Positions 35,618-45,438 are shown, counted from the first letter of the stretch. The stretch: DNA of 64,000 bases from Acidobacteriota bacterium (GCA_016196065.1 JACPYL010000010.1:1674001-1738000); one strand, 5' to 3'. Numbers and translations are program-made. The notes: generated by a model from the sequence alone, not told the origin.

Positions 35618-38545
35618 ATGTCGACGGAAAGTATCATCGTTCGCGGGGCCCGGGTTCACAACCTCAAGAACATCGATTTTGAAATCCCGCACAACCAGTT
35701 GACGGTAGTCACGGGTGTGTCCGGCTCCGGCAAATCGTCGCTCGCTTTCGACACGATCTATGCCGAGGGGCAGCGCCGGTATGTGGAGTCGCTGTCCGCT
35801 TATGCGCGGCAGTTTCTGGAGCGGATCGAAAAGCCCGACGCGGATTTGATCGATGGCATCGCCCCGGCGGTTGCCATCAAGCAGAAAAATTCGACGCGCA
35901 ATCCGCGCTCGACGGTTGCCACTGCAACAGAAATTTTCGACTACCTGCGACTCTTATTCGCGCGCATTGGCCGCACCTATTGCATGGTCTGCGGACAAGA
36001 AGTGAAGAAGGATACGGTCGACGAAGTTGCGGATCGACTCCTCGCGCAGCCGGAAGGAACGCGCTTCAATGTGTTGTTTCCGGTGCAATTGGCGGCGCCC
36101 AAGGCGGAGGAACCGTCCAAGAAGAGTCGCGGCAAGAAGAAAATTGAGATCGATTCGAAACTCCCGTCGGATGCGGTCAAGACGCGCTTGTTCGATCTTC
36201 GCAAACGTGGCTTCAACCGCCTGTTTCAGGGCGGACAGATTTTTGAGTTCTCGAGTCCGGAATCGTTATTAGAAGTGAATTTCGGGGAGCCAGTCTTCGC
36301 ATTGGGTGACCGCCTGGTGATCGCCCCTGACGCTCGTACGCGGATCGTCGACGCGGTAGAAATCGGATATCGCGAAGCCGCAGAAGTGGTATTCGAGACG
36401 GCTCCGCGCGATGGCGAAACCATCGAACGCTTCCGTTTCTCGCAGCGCTTCGAATGCAAGAACGACGGCAGCCGTTACGATGAGCCGGAGCCACGGTTGT
36501 TCTCCTTTAATAACCCCTATGGAGCGTGTCCGCGCTGCCAGGGGTTCGGCAACACCATTGATTTCGATCTCGATCTGGTGATCCCCGACAAGGGCAAAAC
36601 TCTGAATGAAGGTGCGATCGAGCCCTGGACCAAACCGAAATATCGAACGCTGTTCACGGAATTCAAGCGATTCGCTCGACTAGCTGAAATTCCGTTGGAT
36701 GTGCCGTGGAATGAACTCAGCCCGGAACATCAGAACGTCGTTGTGAATGGCGAGCACCGGTGTGCGGGCATTCGCGGATTTTTCCAGAGCCTGGAGCGCA
36801 AGAAGTACAAGCTCCACGTCCGCGTGTTCTTGAGCCGTTACCGGGGATATTCGCTGTGTTCTACCTGCGGCGGAACGCGCCTGCGTCCGGAAGCGCGGCA
36901 AGTCAAGATCGATGGCCGCGATATTTGCCAGGTTTGCGGCATGACGGTCGAAGGAGCGGCGAGCTTCTTTGAAGGAATCAAGCTGACTCCGCAACAGGCC
37001 GCGATCGCGGAAATTCTCATCACCGAGATCCGTGAGCGCTTGCGGTTTCTGAACGATGTTGGCCTGGAGTATCTGACCTTGGACCGCCTCGCCTCTACCC
37101 TTTCCGGGGGCGAAGCGCAGCGGATTCAGCTGGCAACATCGCTCGGCTCACGTCTTGTCGGCACGCTCTACGTTCTGGACGAGCCGTCGATCGGCCTGCA
37201 TAGTCGCGACACGGATCGCCTGATCAAGATCTTGCACGGGTTGCGGGATCTCGGGAATACGATCCTGGTTGTGGAGCATGATCCCGACATCATGCGCGCT
37301 GCAGACCACATTCTCGACCTTGGGCCGGGGGCCGGGGAAAGCGGTGGAAAAGTCATCGGCTACGGGACCTACGAAGAGATCCAAAAGATTCCGCAATCGC
37401 TGACTGGGCGCTATCTCGCCAACGAAGTGCATATTCAAGTCCCACCGCAGCGCCGCAAGCCCGGAACCCAGAAAATTACGATCACGGGAGCGCGTGCCCA
37501 CAATCTGAAGCGCATTAATCTGGAAATTCCTCTTGGGATGCTGGTGGCGATTACGGGTGTTTCCGGATCCGGCAAGTCGACGCTGTTGCACGACGTTCTT
37601 TATCAATCGCTGGCAACAGCGCTTCGCCAGCCGAACGGCAATCATTCCTCTGTTGCTGCATGGGACGAAGTCGACGGCGATCAGTTTCTCGACGAAGTGG
37701 TTCTTGTCGATCAATCGCCGATTGGACGAACGCCGCGTTCGAATCCTGTCACTTACATCAAAGCCTTCGACGTGATCCGCGATGTGTTCGCGTCGCTGCC
37801 GGAAGCGAAGAAACGCGGTTTTGCTGCCGGGCATTTTTCCTTCAATGTCCCCGGCGGCCGGTGCGAAAACTGCCAGGGCGACGGCACGGTCACGGTGGAA
37901 ATGCAATTCCTTGCCGACGTGGAACTGATCTGCGATGAATGCAAGGGTACGCGCTACAAGCCGCAAGTGTTGGAGATTCGATACAAGACAAAGAACATCC
38001 ACGAAGTTTTGAACCTCACCATTCGAGAAGCGTTGAAGTTCTTCGCGGATGTACCGAAGCTGACCGAAAAATTACGCGTGCTCGACGATGTTGGTCTGGG
38101 CTACTTGCGTCTGGGTCAGTCGGCAACCACATTGTCAGGCGGCGAAGCCCAACGCATGAAACTGGCCTCGCATCTTCAGCCGGCGGCTCGAGAGACGTCC
38201 CGGTCTTACGCGGCGGGGGCTAGTCCAAAACGCAAACGCCGCATGCTCTACATCTTTGACGAACCGACAACCGGCCTGCATTTCGACGACGTCAGCAAAC
38301 TACTTTCCGCATTCCGGCGTCTGATTGATATAGGTGGATCGATCGTTGTGATTGAGCACAACATGGAAGTCATCAAGACGGCCGACTGGGTCATCGATCT
38401 TGGTCCCGAAGGTGGAGAACGTGGCGGCAAAGTCGTGGGCGCCGGAACTCCGGAAGAGATCGCGAAACTGAAGGGTTCGTACACGGGAAAATATCTGGCA
38501 CGAGTGCTGAATGGAAACGGGAATCGAAATGGAAGCAAAGGGTAG
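35618..38545 (+). CDS. uvrA: Excinuclease ABC subunit A
   Basis: A 975-residue ABC-type DNA damage sensor for nucleotide excision repair. Two ATPase halves are visible: Walker [15 protein letters not shown] near the N-terminus and [13 protein letters not shown] in the middle; signatures [14 protein letters not shown] and [14 protein letters not shown]; Walker [11 protein letters not shown] and [10 protein letters not shown]. Cysteine pairs for zinc are at CMVCG, CPRCQG, CSTCGG and CENCQG/CDECKG. A lysine-rich insert ([14 protein letters not shown]) lies near residue 180. ATG 35618 is chosen; ATG 35594 is possible. Confidence 0.97.
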   Translation: MSTESIIVRGARVHNLKNIDFEIPHNQLTVVTGVSGSGKSSLAFDTIYAEGQRRYVESLSAYARQFLERIEKPDADLIDGIAPAVAIKQKNSTRNPRSTVATATEIFDYLRLLFARIGRTYCMVCGQEVKKDTVDEVADRLLAQPEGTRFNVLFPVQLAAPKAEEPSKKSRGKKKIEIDSKLPSDAVKTRLFDLRKRGFNRLFQGGQIFEFSSPESLLEVNFGEPVFALGDRLVIAPDARTRIVDAVEIGYREAAEVVFETAPRDGETIERFRFSQRFECKNDGSRYDEPEPRLFSFNNPYGACPRCQGFGNTIDFDLDLVIPDKGKTLNEGAIEPWTKPKYRTLFTEFKRFARLAEIPLDVPWNELSPEHQNVVVNGEHRCAGIRGFFQSLERKKYKLHVRVFLSRYRGYSLCSTCGGTRLRPEARQVKIDGRDICQVCGMTVEGAASFFEGIKLTPQQAAIAEILITEIRERLRFLNDVGLEYLTLDRLASTLSGGEAQRIQLATSLGSRLVGTLYVLDEPSIGLHSRDTDRLIKILHGLRDLGNTILVVEHDPDIMRAADHILDLGPGAGESGGKVIGYGTYEEIQKIPQSLTGRYLANEVHIQVPPQRRKPGTQKITITGARAHNLKRINLEIPLGMLVAITGVSGSGKSTLLHDVLYQSLATALRQPNGNHSSVAAWDEVDGDQFLDEVVLVDQSPIGRTPRSNPVTYIKAFDVIRDVFASLPEAKKRGFAAGHFSFNVPGGRCENCQGDGTVTVEMQFLADVELICDECKGTRYKPQVLEIRYKTKNIHEVLNLTIREALKFFADVPKLTEKLRVLDDVGLGYLRLGQSATTLSGGEAQRMKLASHLQPAARETSRSYAAGASPKRKRRMLYIFDEPTTGLHFDDVSKLLSAFRRLIDIGGSIVVIEHNMEVIKTADWVIDLGPEGGERGGKVVGAGTPEEIAKLKGSYTGKYLARVLNGNGNRNGSKG

Positions 38546-39845
38546 GATCGGCAAAACGATTCTTAGCTTTGTCCTCGCAGGCTGCGCGTTCGCGCAAACC
38601 ACTACGATTCATCGCGGCAAGCACACGGTCAACCAGGCGCCGGACGATCAGTCGAACGAAATCACTCGCGCCGAAGAGGCGATTCAGAAGCAGGACTTTG
38701 CCGCCGCGGAACCGCTGCTGAAAAAGGCGCTGGCGCAGGATCCCAAGAACTATCAGGCGTGGTTTGATCTCGGATTTATCTACAACCGTCTCGGCCGCAC
38801 CGAGGATTCCATTCATGCCTACCGTCAATCGGTGGCCGCGAAGCCCGACGTATTCGAGTCCAACCTGAATCTCGGGTTGATGTTGGCCCGTTCCAACAAT
38901 CCAGCTGCCGAGCCGTTCCTGCGGGCCGCCGCTAAACTTAAACCCACCGCACACGTGGAAGAAGGGCAGGCTCGCGCGTGGGCCTCCCTCGGACATCTGC
39001 TCGAGAACACCAATCCAGACGAAGCGCTTGACGCGTACCAGAAAGCTGCCGCTCTCACGCCGAAGGACCCTGAGCCTCATCTCTCGGCTGGCCTGCTTCG
39101 CGAACGCCGTAAGGATTTCTTAGGCGCTGAGAAGGACTACAAAGAAGTGCTTGCGCTCGATCCGAAGTCAAACGATGCGGTGATTGGGTTAACCAATATT
39201 TACATGAAGTCTGGACGCATGTCAGATGCTGAGCCACTGTTGCGCCAGCTGTCTGCGAGCCGTCCCGATGATGCTGGTCTGCATCTTCAACTGGGTCGCG
39301 TTCTGGCGGCGGCCGGAAGGAAAGACGAAGCCATTCCAGAAATTCAGGCAGCGCTCAAGTTGACCCCTAACGACGCCGAGGCGCAACGGGATCTCGCGGA
39401 ACTCCAGGCGCAATCGGCAAATCCCGCTGATGCAGAGAAGGCATATCGCGAGTTGTTGAAGGCGAGCCCCAATGACGGCGATGTTCATAATTCGCTGGGC
39501 GAGATACTTCTGAAGCAGAAGCGATTTCCAGAAGCCGAAGAGGAATTCCGCGCGGCGGTAAAGCTTAAGCCCGACTTCGGGAATGCCTATGGCAATCTGG
39601 CGATTGCCGCCGACGAGAACAAGGACTACCCGCTCGCGATCAGGGCTTTGGATGTCCGCGACAAGCTCCTGCCGCCAACAACAGTCGGTCTCTTCATGCG
39701 CGCCACTGCCTTTGATCATTTGCGCGATTACAAACAAGCTTCGGTGTACTATCACCTCTTCCTCGATGCCGCCAAAGGGCAGTATCCTGATCAGGAGTGG
39801 CAGGCAAAGCACCGCCTCGTTGCCATAGAACCCAAGCGGCACTGA
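38511..39845 (+). CDS. Exported TPR protein overlapping the uvrA end
   Basis: Up to 444 residues. The start region lies inside the end of uvrA (ATG 38511, or 38529 giving 438 residues), so translation is coupled. The N-terminus has a hydrophobic signal ending in VLAGC, a possible lipobox. At least ten TPR-like repeats follow (EEAIQKQDFAAAEPLLKKAL, AWFDLGFIYNRLGRTEDSI, AYGNLAIAADENKDYPLAI). It likely scaffolds envelope complexes. Its link to DNA repair is by position only. Confidence 0.82.
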   Translation: METGIEMEAKGRIGKTILSFVLAGCAFAQTTTIHRGKHTVNQAPDDQSNEITRAEEAIQKQDFAAAEPLLKKALAQDPKNYQAWFDLGFIYNRLGRTEDSIHAYRQSVAAKPDVFESNLNLGLMLARSNNPAAEPFLRAAAKLKPTAHVEEGQARAWASLGHLLENTNPDEALDAYQKAAALTPKDPEPHLSAGLLRERRKDFLGAEKDYKEVLALDPKSNDAVIGLTNIYMKSGRMSDAEPLLRQLSASRPDDAGLHLQLGRVLAAAGRKDEAIPEIQAALKLTPNDAEAQRDLAELQAQSANPADAEKAYRELLKASPNDGDVHNSLGEILLKQKRFPEAEEEFRAAVKLKPDFGNAYGNLAIAADENKDYPLAIRALDVRDKLLPPTTVGLFMRATAFDHLRDYKQASVYYHLFLDAAKGQYPDQEWQAKHRLVAIEPKRH

Positions 39846-39875
39846 GAATTGAATCGCAAGGCACTAAGAACGTTT

Positions 39876-40343
39876 ATGCGTCGTCTCGCTATCAGCTTGT
39901 TTCTCGTCGCAGTCGTTGCCAGCACCGCCGCTGCTCGCGATGCATCGGTCGAAGAGCTGAAGTTCCGGTTACTGAATGCGGTTCCGCAAGACCAGCCTCG
40001 GATCTGCATGGAGATCGCGGAAGCTCAACTCCATAACGCGGATCGGTTGTACCGCGACGGCGACATAGAAAAAGCGCGCGTGGCGGTTGACGAAATCGTC
40101 AAGTATTCCGAGCAGGCCCGCGATTCAGCCAATGAGACAAAAAAACGCCTGAAAAATGTAGAGATCACGGTCCGCAAGATTGCTGAAAAGCTGCGCGACA
40201 TCAAACGCACGCTGGCATTCGAAGACCAGTCGAGCGTGGAGCAAGCCGTTCAACGGCTGGAAGATGTCCGCACCAGCTTGCTCAAGCGGATGTTCAGCAA
40301 GGAAAAGGACAAGAAAGACAAAGACAAGGACAAGCCGAAATGA
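39876..40343 (+). CDS. Exported helical protein, hypothetical
   Basis: 155 residues from ATG 39876 (an in-frame TTG at 39849 would add nine). Signal peptide MRRLAISLFLVAVVASTAAA, then an all-helical region with EIAEAQLHNADRLYRDGDIEKARVAVDEIVKYSEQA and a highly charged Lys/Asp tail. No family recognised. It follows the TPR gene closely and shares ATGA with the next gene, so the three form one unit after uvrA. Confidence 0.75.
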   Translation: MRRLAISLFLVAVVASTAAARDASVEELKFRLLNAVPQDQPRICMEIAEAQLHNADRLYRDGDIEKARVAVDEIVKYSEQARDSANETKKRLKNVEITVRKIAEKLRDIKRTLAFEDQSSVEQAVQRLEDVRTSLLKRMFSKEKDKKDKDKDKPK

Positions 40344-40882
40344 GGCTACGTGCGATCGTCGTTACGTTACTCTTCTTCTGCTCGCTCATTGTTCTGCCAG
40401 CGGCGGGCCAGCGCCGCAGTCATGATCCACTGACCCCGGACGAGGTCAATCAACTGCGCGACAACATGCTTGAGCCCGAATTGCGGCTGAAGCTCTACGT
40501 AACGTTTGCGCGGGATCGTATGACGAAGCTGGAGCAGATGCGCTCCGATCCCAAGACCGCCGATCGCCCCGGCAAGACCCACGACATGCTCGAGGACTTC
40601 CTGGCTGTCTATGATGAATTGAACGATAACGTGGATATGTACGTTGGCCGCAAGGATGACATCCGTAAGCCCCTCAAACTGGTCATCGAGGCCGACACCG
40701 AATTCCAGTCCAAGCTGCTCGCCTTAAAGGACGCGGCGCACACTGACGCCGCGGAATCCAAGCACTACGAATTCATCCTCAGCAACGCAATCGAAACGGT
40801 CGATTCCAGTGCCAACGATCATCGCAGCACGCTGGCCGACGTCGAGGAGTACATGAAGAGGAAGAAGAAGCAGCAGAAGTAG
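40340..40882 (+). CDS. Exported protein, hypothetical
   Basis: 180 residues with a signal peptide ending near LPAAGQ, then a mainly helical domain (RLKLYVTFARDRMTKLEQM, DMLEDFLAVYDELNDNVDMYVG) and a basic tail (KRKKKQQK). It overlaps the previous gene by ATGA. The two neighbours, both helical and secreted, may form a complex with the TPR protein; this is inferred from order only. Confidence 0.75.
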   Translation: MRLRAIVVTLLFFCSLIVLPAAGQRRSHDPLTPDEVNQLRDNMLEPELRLKLYVTFARDRMTKLEQMRSDPKTADRPGKTHDMLEDFLAVYDELNDNVDMYVGRKDDIRKPLKLVIEADTEFQSKLLALKDAAHTDAAESKHYEFILSNAIETVDSSANDHRSTLADVEEYMKRKKKQQK

Positions 40883-40999
40883 TGAAATAGGCCTACCCAT
40901 CAGTTGAGAGCGCGACCCTTACCCGCGTCAACCACCAGCACTGCCCCTCCCTTTACGACGAGATGCTCACGCACCATTTCCGAACAATGCAGAGCAGGC

Positions 41000-41008
41000 T
41001 AAGATAAT
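41000..41008 (+). promoter_or_regulatory. -10 box placed for a leaderless GntR transcript
   Basis: Overlapping TAAGAT and GATAAT boxes end five to eight bases before the ATG at 41014, with no Shine-Dalgarno. Confidence 0.4.
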
Positions 41009-41013
41009 CGGTC

Positions 41014-41931
41014 ATGCAGCTCTGGTTCGCGCGCGGCAGTGAAGTCAGCATTCGGGAGCAACTCGTTACCCAGGTGATTCTAAGTATCCTGAGCGACGAT
41101 CTAGCAGCCGGGCAACGGCTTCCCAGCACGCGCGAACTGGCGCGGCGCTTTCGACTTCATCCCAACACCATCAGTGCCGGATACCGCCAGCTGGAACGCG
41201 AGCGCTGGGTGGAATTTCGTCATGGCAGCGGAGTCTACGTCCGCAGCACCAAGCCGGAGGTTCCACCCTCTTCAGCGCTGGCGCTCGATCAGATGGTCGC
41301 TGCGCTCTTTCGCTCGGCTCGCGATCTCGGAGTACCCCTCGCGACGGTCCGCGCGCGATTGCGGCACTGGCTCGAACTGCAGCCGCCGGATCACTTCCTG
41401 CTAATTGAACCGGATGAAGAACTTCGTCGAATTCTGGCGGAAGAGATAAAAGAGGCAGTCGCCTTTCCAGTCGAGAGCTGCGCGTTGGAAGAGGTGGAGA
41501 ACCGGTGGGAGGGGAGCATCGCGGTTGCACTGCCGAATCGCGCCGCGAGCATCCGAAGACTACTCCCCGACAGCGGTGATCTGCTGACTCTTCAAGTGCG
41601 TTCTGTTCCGGCCTCACTTACGCAATGGCTCCCCGCGCCGAGAAACGTTTTGATCGGAGTCGCCTCGCGCTGGCCAAATTTCCTGAAAACTGCGCGGACT
41701 ATTCTGCAAGCCGCGGGATTTCATCCTGACAGCCTTATGTTTTGCGATGCCCGAAAGACGAACTGGCAGCGTGGGTTAAAAGAGACGATTGCGGTCGTCT
41801 GCGATTCTGTCATTGTCAAAGAACTTCCGGCCGGCTGCCGGGCCATTCCATTTCCTCTGCTTTCCGAATCTTCGGTTGCCGACCTTCGACGCCATGTCGA
41901 GTTCATCCGCCGTCCCCTCGAATCGCTGTGA
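41014..41931 (+). CDS. GntR-family transcriptional regulator with unusual C-terminal domain
   Basis: 305 residues. The winged-helix domain (about 8-72) shows SIREQLVTQVILSILSDDLAAGQRLPSTRELARRFRLHPNTISAGYRQLE, the YtrA/MocR type. The C-terminal ~200 residues are not the PLP aminotransferase of MocR, nor UTRA or FCD; HFLLIEPDEELRRILAEEI and GVASRWPNFLKTARTILQ suggest an alpha/beta receiver- or binding-protein-like fold. No ligand can be named. It precedes a set of secreted hypotheticals. Confidence 0.8.
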   Translation: MQLWFARGSEVSIREQLVTQVILSILSDDLAAGQRLPSTRELARRFRLHPNTISAGYRQLERERWVEFRHGSGVYVRSTKPEVPPSSALALDQMVAALFRSARDLGVPLATVRARLRHWLELQPPDHFLLIEPDEELRRILAEEIKEAVAFPVESCALEEVENRWEGSIAVALPNRAASIRRLLPDSGDLLTLQVRSVPASLTQWLPAPRNVLIGVASRWPNFLKTARTILQAAGFHPDSLMFCDARKTNWQRGLKETIAVVCDSVIVKELPAGCRAIPFPLLSESSVADLRRHVEFIRRPLESL

Positions 41932-42015
41932 CATTTACGAAAGTGTCCTAACCGGCCACTTCGGGTATCGCCCTCTTCCCTATGCTGGATCTGTCGCCAT
42001 CTGAGGAGGTGCTCT

Positions 42016-42462
42016 ATGAAAAGACTTGGCTTGTCATTGCTGCTGATGCTGACCTTGCTCCTACCCGCGGTCGCGGTAGAGAACGACCAGGTGATGTACG
42101 CCGGGGGTACGGTACGGGAAGTGAAAGCGGGCGCCATCGGACGCCTGGATACGACCTTGGAAACCGCCTTGATTTTCGAGCATCCCGGCGGAAAGCTTCT
42201 TGTCCGCTATAGCGACATCGAGTCCTTCGCCTATGACAAGGAAGTCACCCGGCACCTTGGCGTCCTGCCCGCGATTGCCATCGGGATGCTCAAGATGCGT
42301 CAACACAGCCACTTCTTCCGCATTTCCTATCGTGACGACAAAGGAGATCAGGTCGCTGTCTTCGAAGTCTCTAAGCAGATGCCCCGCGTCCTCCAGGCAG
42401 TGCTGGCAAGCCGGAGTCCGTCCGCCTGCAAGCCCAATAAATGCAGACCTCCGGAAAACTGA
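42016..42462 (+). CDS. Secreted protein, hypothetical
   Basis: 148 residues; AGGAGG lies at the right distance before the ATG. Signal peptide MKRLGLSLLLMLTLLLPAVA. The rest is beta-rich (GGTVREVKAGAIGRLDT, KLLVRYSDIESFAYDKEV) and ends in a cysteine-containing tail. No family recognised. A GAAAGTGTCC motif upstream (41939) recurs upstream of the next gene. Confidence 0.75.
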   Translation: MKRLGLSLLLMLTLLLPAVAVENDQVMYAGGTVREVKAGAIGRLDTTLETALIFEHPGGKLLVRYSDIESFAYDKEVTRHLGVLPAIAIGMLKMRQHSHFFRISYRDDKGDQVAVFEVSKQMPRVLQAVLASRSPSACKPNKCRPPEN

Positions 42463-42538
42463 GAAGGCCCCTAGCAGTTTCGAATGGGGCACTCGGGAAA
42501 GTGTCCCAACCCGGCAGGTGCGGCATGAAATACGCGAC

Positions 42539-42544
42539 TAGGAT
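42539..42544 (+). promoter_or_regulatory. Possible -10 box, leaderless position
   Basis: TAGGAT ends six bases before the ATG at 42551. A GAAAGTGTCC motif lies 40 bases further upstream. Confidence 0.3.
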
Positions 42545-42550
42545 TTCGTC

Positions 42551-43177
42551 ATGAAACACTCCCGAATGATTTTGCTGCTGCTGTCGCCACTCTTGTTGGC
42601 GTGGAACGCTTTTTCCCAAGTGGGCGACTGGAATGCGGTACGGAACTTGAGTCCCGACACTAAGATCCACGTCACGCTTAAGCGCGGCCGCACTTTCGGC
42701 CATTGTTTCTTCGACAGGGCCGACGAGGAGGAATTGGTCTGTACTCACAGAGCAGGCCTGTATTCCCGTCGCGCCGGTTATCGGCGCGGCAACATCAAAA
42801 CGGTGTACCTGACCCACAACGGCGTGGCCATCGGGATTGGAATCGGAGCGGGCACAGGAGCCGTGATTGGAGCTACTCGCTCTACCTGCTGCCACGTTGC
42901 GTGGGCTGTCATTGGCGCCGGAGGATTTGCCCTGCTGGGAGGATTCGTTGGTCTGATCGCCGATCCCTTCTTCCACGGCCACGCTGTCTACCGCAGTCCC
43001 CTCACAACCCAGGCTCTCACCAGCGCGCCAGTCGTGAAACAAGATCCATACATCGATCAACCAGAGAAAAAGATTCCGTGCCTCCGCGACGGGCTGACCA
43101 TGCGCTGCGTCACCGTAAGAGGCGCTTCGTCTTCGTCAGGAGAAATGAAGCCGGAAACGACAACGCCGGACCGCTAA
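42551..43177 (+). CDS. Secreted or anchored protein with glycine-rich membrane segment, hypothetical
   Basis: 208 residues. A signal peptide (MILLLLSPLLLAWNAFS) precedes a small beta domain (KIHVTLKRGRTFGHC, RRGNIKTVYL), then a glycine-rich hydrophobic region (about 97-145, IGIGIGAGTGAVIGA and GGFALLGGFVG) like glycine-zipper segments, then a hydrophilic tail. Function unknown. The beta part is loosely like the neighbour at 42016. Confidence 0.7.
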   Translation: MKHSRMILLLLSPLLLAWNAFSQVGDWNAVRNLSPDTKIHVTLKRGRTFGHCFFDRADEEELVCTHRAGLYSRRAGYRRGNIKTVYLTHNGVAIGIGIGAGTGAVIGATRSTCCHVAWAVIGAGGFALLGGFVGLIADPFFHGHAVYRSPLTTQALTSAPVVKQDPYIDQPEKKIPCLRDGLTMRCVTVRGASSSSGEMKPETTTPDR

Positions 43178-43221
43178 TCTTGACCGGCCGCCGGCAACCG
43201 TCGTGCTACTCTGCTCTCAAC

Positions 43222-43908
43222 GTGTCCCTCAGGCTGGCAGAAATCTTTCAGCGGACTTACGGCGAGCTGCGTCCTCACACGCCCATACCGAAGATGCACC
43301 TCCGCTTTTACTCGTTTGTATCGATCAACAACACCATCCGTCTGCGCCAGGGAGAACTTTACATTCGTGTATCCGACCTGCTGGAGGGTGCGCCCGACCC
43401 GGTTCTCCATGCGATCGCACATATTCTGCTCGCCAAGCTTTACCGCAAGCCGGTCGACAAGGCGTTGAGCGCCCGCTACCGGCGCTACGTGGGCAGTCAC
43501 GACATCACAGCCAAAGCTCGCATGGTCCGGCAAATACGAGGGCGCAAGCAGATCCACTCCGCGTCAGGCCACAACTATCATCTTGAAGAAATCTTCGACG
43601 ACTTGAACCGCCGCTTCTTCCACGGACTGATGGGACGTCCGCAACTGACCTGGAGCCGCACCCACGCCCGCAACCGCCTCGGCCACTACGACCCTGCCCA
43701 CAACGCAATTGTGGTCAGCCGGATCTTTGACCATCCCCGAGTGCCGCGATTCGTCGTCGAGTACATCATGTTTCACGAGATGCTCCATTTGAAGCATCCC
43801 GTGAAACTGCGAGGAAGCAGGAGGTGCGTGCACTCCAATGAATTCATGGCCGAAGAGAGGGTCTTCCCAGAATTAGCCCAGGCGCAGAGCTTTCTGAAAC
43901 GGATCTAG
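43222..43908 (+). CDS. SprT-like zinc metalloprotease
   Basis: About 228 residues from GTG 43222 (TTG 43180 adds 14). The C-terminal half has the zinc-binding HEMLH in VVEYIMFHEMLHLKHP, followed by HSNEF, which likely holds the third ligand, the pattern of SprT-like/WSS1-like peptidases. The N-terminal ~120 residues form a separate helical region ([25 protein letters not shown]). Substrate unknown. Longer upstream open frame overlaps the previous gene and is not used. Confidence 0.78.
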   Translation: MSLRLAEIFQRTYGELRPHTPIPKMHLRFYSFVSINNTIRLRQGELYIRVSDLLEGAPDPVLHAIAHILLAKLYRKPVDKALSARYRRYVGSHDITAKARMVRQIRGRKQIHSASGHNYHLEEIFDDLNRRFFHGLMGRPQLTWSRTHARNRLGHYDPAHNAIVVSRIFDHPRVPRFVVEYIMFHEMLHLKHPVKLRGSRRCVHSNEFMAEERVFPELAQAQSFLKRI

Positions 43909-44104
43909 CAGCGCGCGAGTCTGCAGCCGACTGCGTCGGGAGTGGTTCAACCAACAAATCACCTCCGCCCAAGCAAAGCTTGGACGGGCACCCTCGAGAT
44001 CGTTTGTGCTGGCCCGGACAACCAGCCACCGCCTCTTCCAAAACTCCATTCAATGCGCCGATTCCCCGTGTGATGCAAATCACGTCGAGCCGTGACCTCG
44101 AACG

Positions 44105-44134
44105 TTGACGCTACCCCTCTCCAAACCGTATCCT
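44105..44134 (+). promoter_or_regulatory. Promoter of the iron operon
   Basis: TTGACG (44105-44110), an 18-base spacer, and TATCCT (44129-44134). Transcription would begin near 44141, at the edge of the Fur-like box. Confidence 0.5.
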
Positions 44135-44141
44135 ATTGATA

Positions 44142-44164
44142 TTGAAATTGAAATTCATTTTCAA
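44142..44164. promoter_or_regulatory. Fur box
   Basis: A 23-base AT-rich palindrome with 10 of 11 base pairs symmetric: TTGAAA and TGAA on the left, TTCA and TTTCAA on the right, around a central A. This is the form of Fur-family operators. It covers the predicted transcription start of the FTR1 operon, 23 bases before the ATG, so iron-bound Fur should repress it. Confidence 0.75.
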
Positions 44165-44186
44165 CTTGATACAGGTGTCTTAGACC

Positions 44187-45437
44187 ATGCTCCAGGCATT
44201 CATCATTACCTTGCGCGAAGGTGTAGAAGCGGCCCTGATCGTCGGTATCACGCTGGCGTATCTTGCCAAGATCGGCCGTAGCGACCTGCGCAAGTCGGTT
44301 TACGCCGCCCTCGCCGCGGCCTTTGTCGGCTCGATCGGCGCCGCCGTCCTAATTTCCCGCCTGCATTTGAACCAGGACATCTTCGAAGGTTGGGTCATGC
44401 TGGTGGCTGCCGCCTTCGTCGTCACCATGATCATCTTCATGATGAAGACTGGGCGCAAGATGAAAGGCGAAATCGAAGGCAAAATCGGTCTGCTGGCCCG
44501 TGGCGATGCCTGGATCGGCTTGTTCCTTTTTGTCTTTCTGATGGTCCTGCGCGAGGGAGTGGAAACGGTCCTCATCCTGTCGGCGGTGACACTGAACTCG
44601 AGTGAACTGCTGAGCTTCATCGGCACCAGCGCGGGAGTGATTGTCGCGGTGGCGTTCGGTGTGATGTTCGTCAAGGGAAGCGTCAAGGTCAACCTGCAGA
44701 AGTTTTTCAAAGTCACAACCGTGATCCTGTTCTTTGTCGCGACCCAACTTGTGATTTCTGGCCTGCACGAGCTTTCTGAAAACGGAGTGCTTCCCTCTTC
44801 ACGCGAAGAGATGGCGATCATTGGGCCGATCGTCCGCAACGATTTGTTTTTCTTCATTACGATCCTGGTGCTGGCTGCGTTGATGGTGCTGTTTGAAATG
44901 AAAAGCCGCCAACCGGTGGACCTGCCCGCCGAAGGCGCGGCCCGCCGCAAAGCCCTCTGGACAGCACGCCGCGAGCGGCTTTGGATGGCCTCGGTTTACG
45001 TTTGCTCCTTTATCTTCATTGTGATGGTGACGGCTGGATTCATTTACGAAAAGAGCGCGAGCGCGTTGTCGCCCGCAGCGGAAGTCGCCTTCGCGAATGG
45101 CAAAGTCAGCATCCCGTTGAATCAGGTGTACGACGGAGAGTTGCATCGTTTCGAAACCAAGGTGGGAGCGGTCGAAGTACGTTTCTGGGTCTACCAGAAG
45201 CCTGACGGCAAGGTTGCGACGTTGTTCGACGCCTGCGAAATCTGCGGCGCGGTCGGATTCTACAAAGGTGCAACCGGGATCATCTGCAAGAATTGCGCGG
45301 CGCCGATCAATCCACAGTCGGTGGGCATGCCGGGTGGGTGCAATCCGATCCCGTTGAAGGCGGACGTAACCAGCGACGCTGTCATCATCTCGGAGGCGGA
45401 CGTAGCGGCCGGAAGCCACTACTTCGAGCAAAAGTAG
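44187..45437 (+). CDS. FTR1-family iron permease fused to DUF2318 domain
   Basis: 416 residues. The first ~275 residues are an FTR1 permease with seven hydrophobic segments and two REGVE motifs (R10-E14 and R122-E126), the REXXE iron-binding signature. A further membrane segment near 268-288 leads to a periplasmic DUF2318 domain with C350-x2-C353, C367-x2-C370 and C385, likely to bind iron or an Fe-S/redox centre. It is headed by a Fur box and followed after one base by two FtsX-like permeases and an ATPase. Role inferred: ferrous/ferric iron import across the inner membrane. Confidence 0.9.
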   Translation: MLQAFIITLREGVEAALIVGITLAYLAKIGRSDLRKSVYAALAAAFVGSIGAAVLISRLHLNQDIFEGWVMLVAAAFVVTMIIFMMKTGRKMKGEIEGKIGLLARGDAWIGLFLFVFLMVLREGVETVLILSAVTLNSSELLSFIGTSAGVIVAVAFGVMFVKGSVKVNLQKFFKVTTVILFFVATQLVISGLHELSENGVLPSSREEMAIIGPIVRNDLFFFITILVLAALMVLFEMKSRQPVDLPAEGAARRKALWTARRERLWMASVYVCSFIFIVMVTAGFIYEKSASALSPAAEVAFANGKVSIPLNQVYDGELHRFETKVGAVEVRFWVYQKPDGKVATLFDACEICGAVGFYKGATGIICKNCAAPINPQSVGMPGGCNPIPLKADVTSDAVIISEADVAAGSHYFEQK

Positions 45438-45438
45438 G

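Noticed and set aside
37148-38002. Reverse-strand 284-residue frame inside uvrA
   Set aside because: Antisense shadow of a conserved gene.
42703-43908. 401-residue frame read as one long protein
   Set aside because: Its first 160 residues overlap a secreted protein in another frame and look random; only the part from about 43222 has the metalloprotease features.
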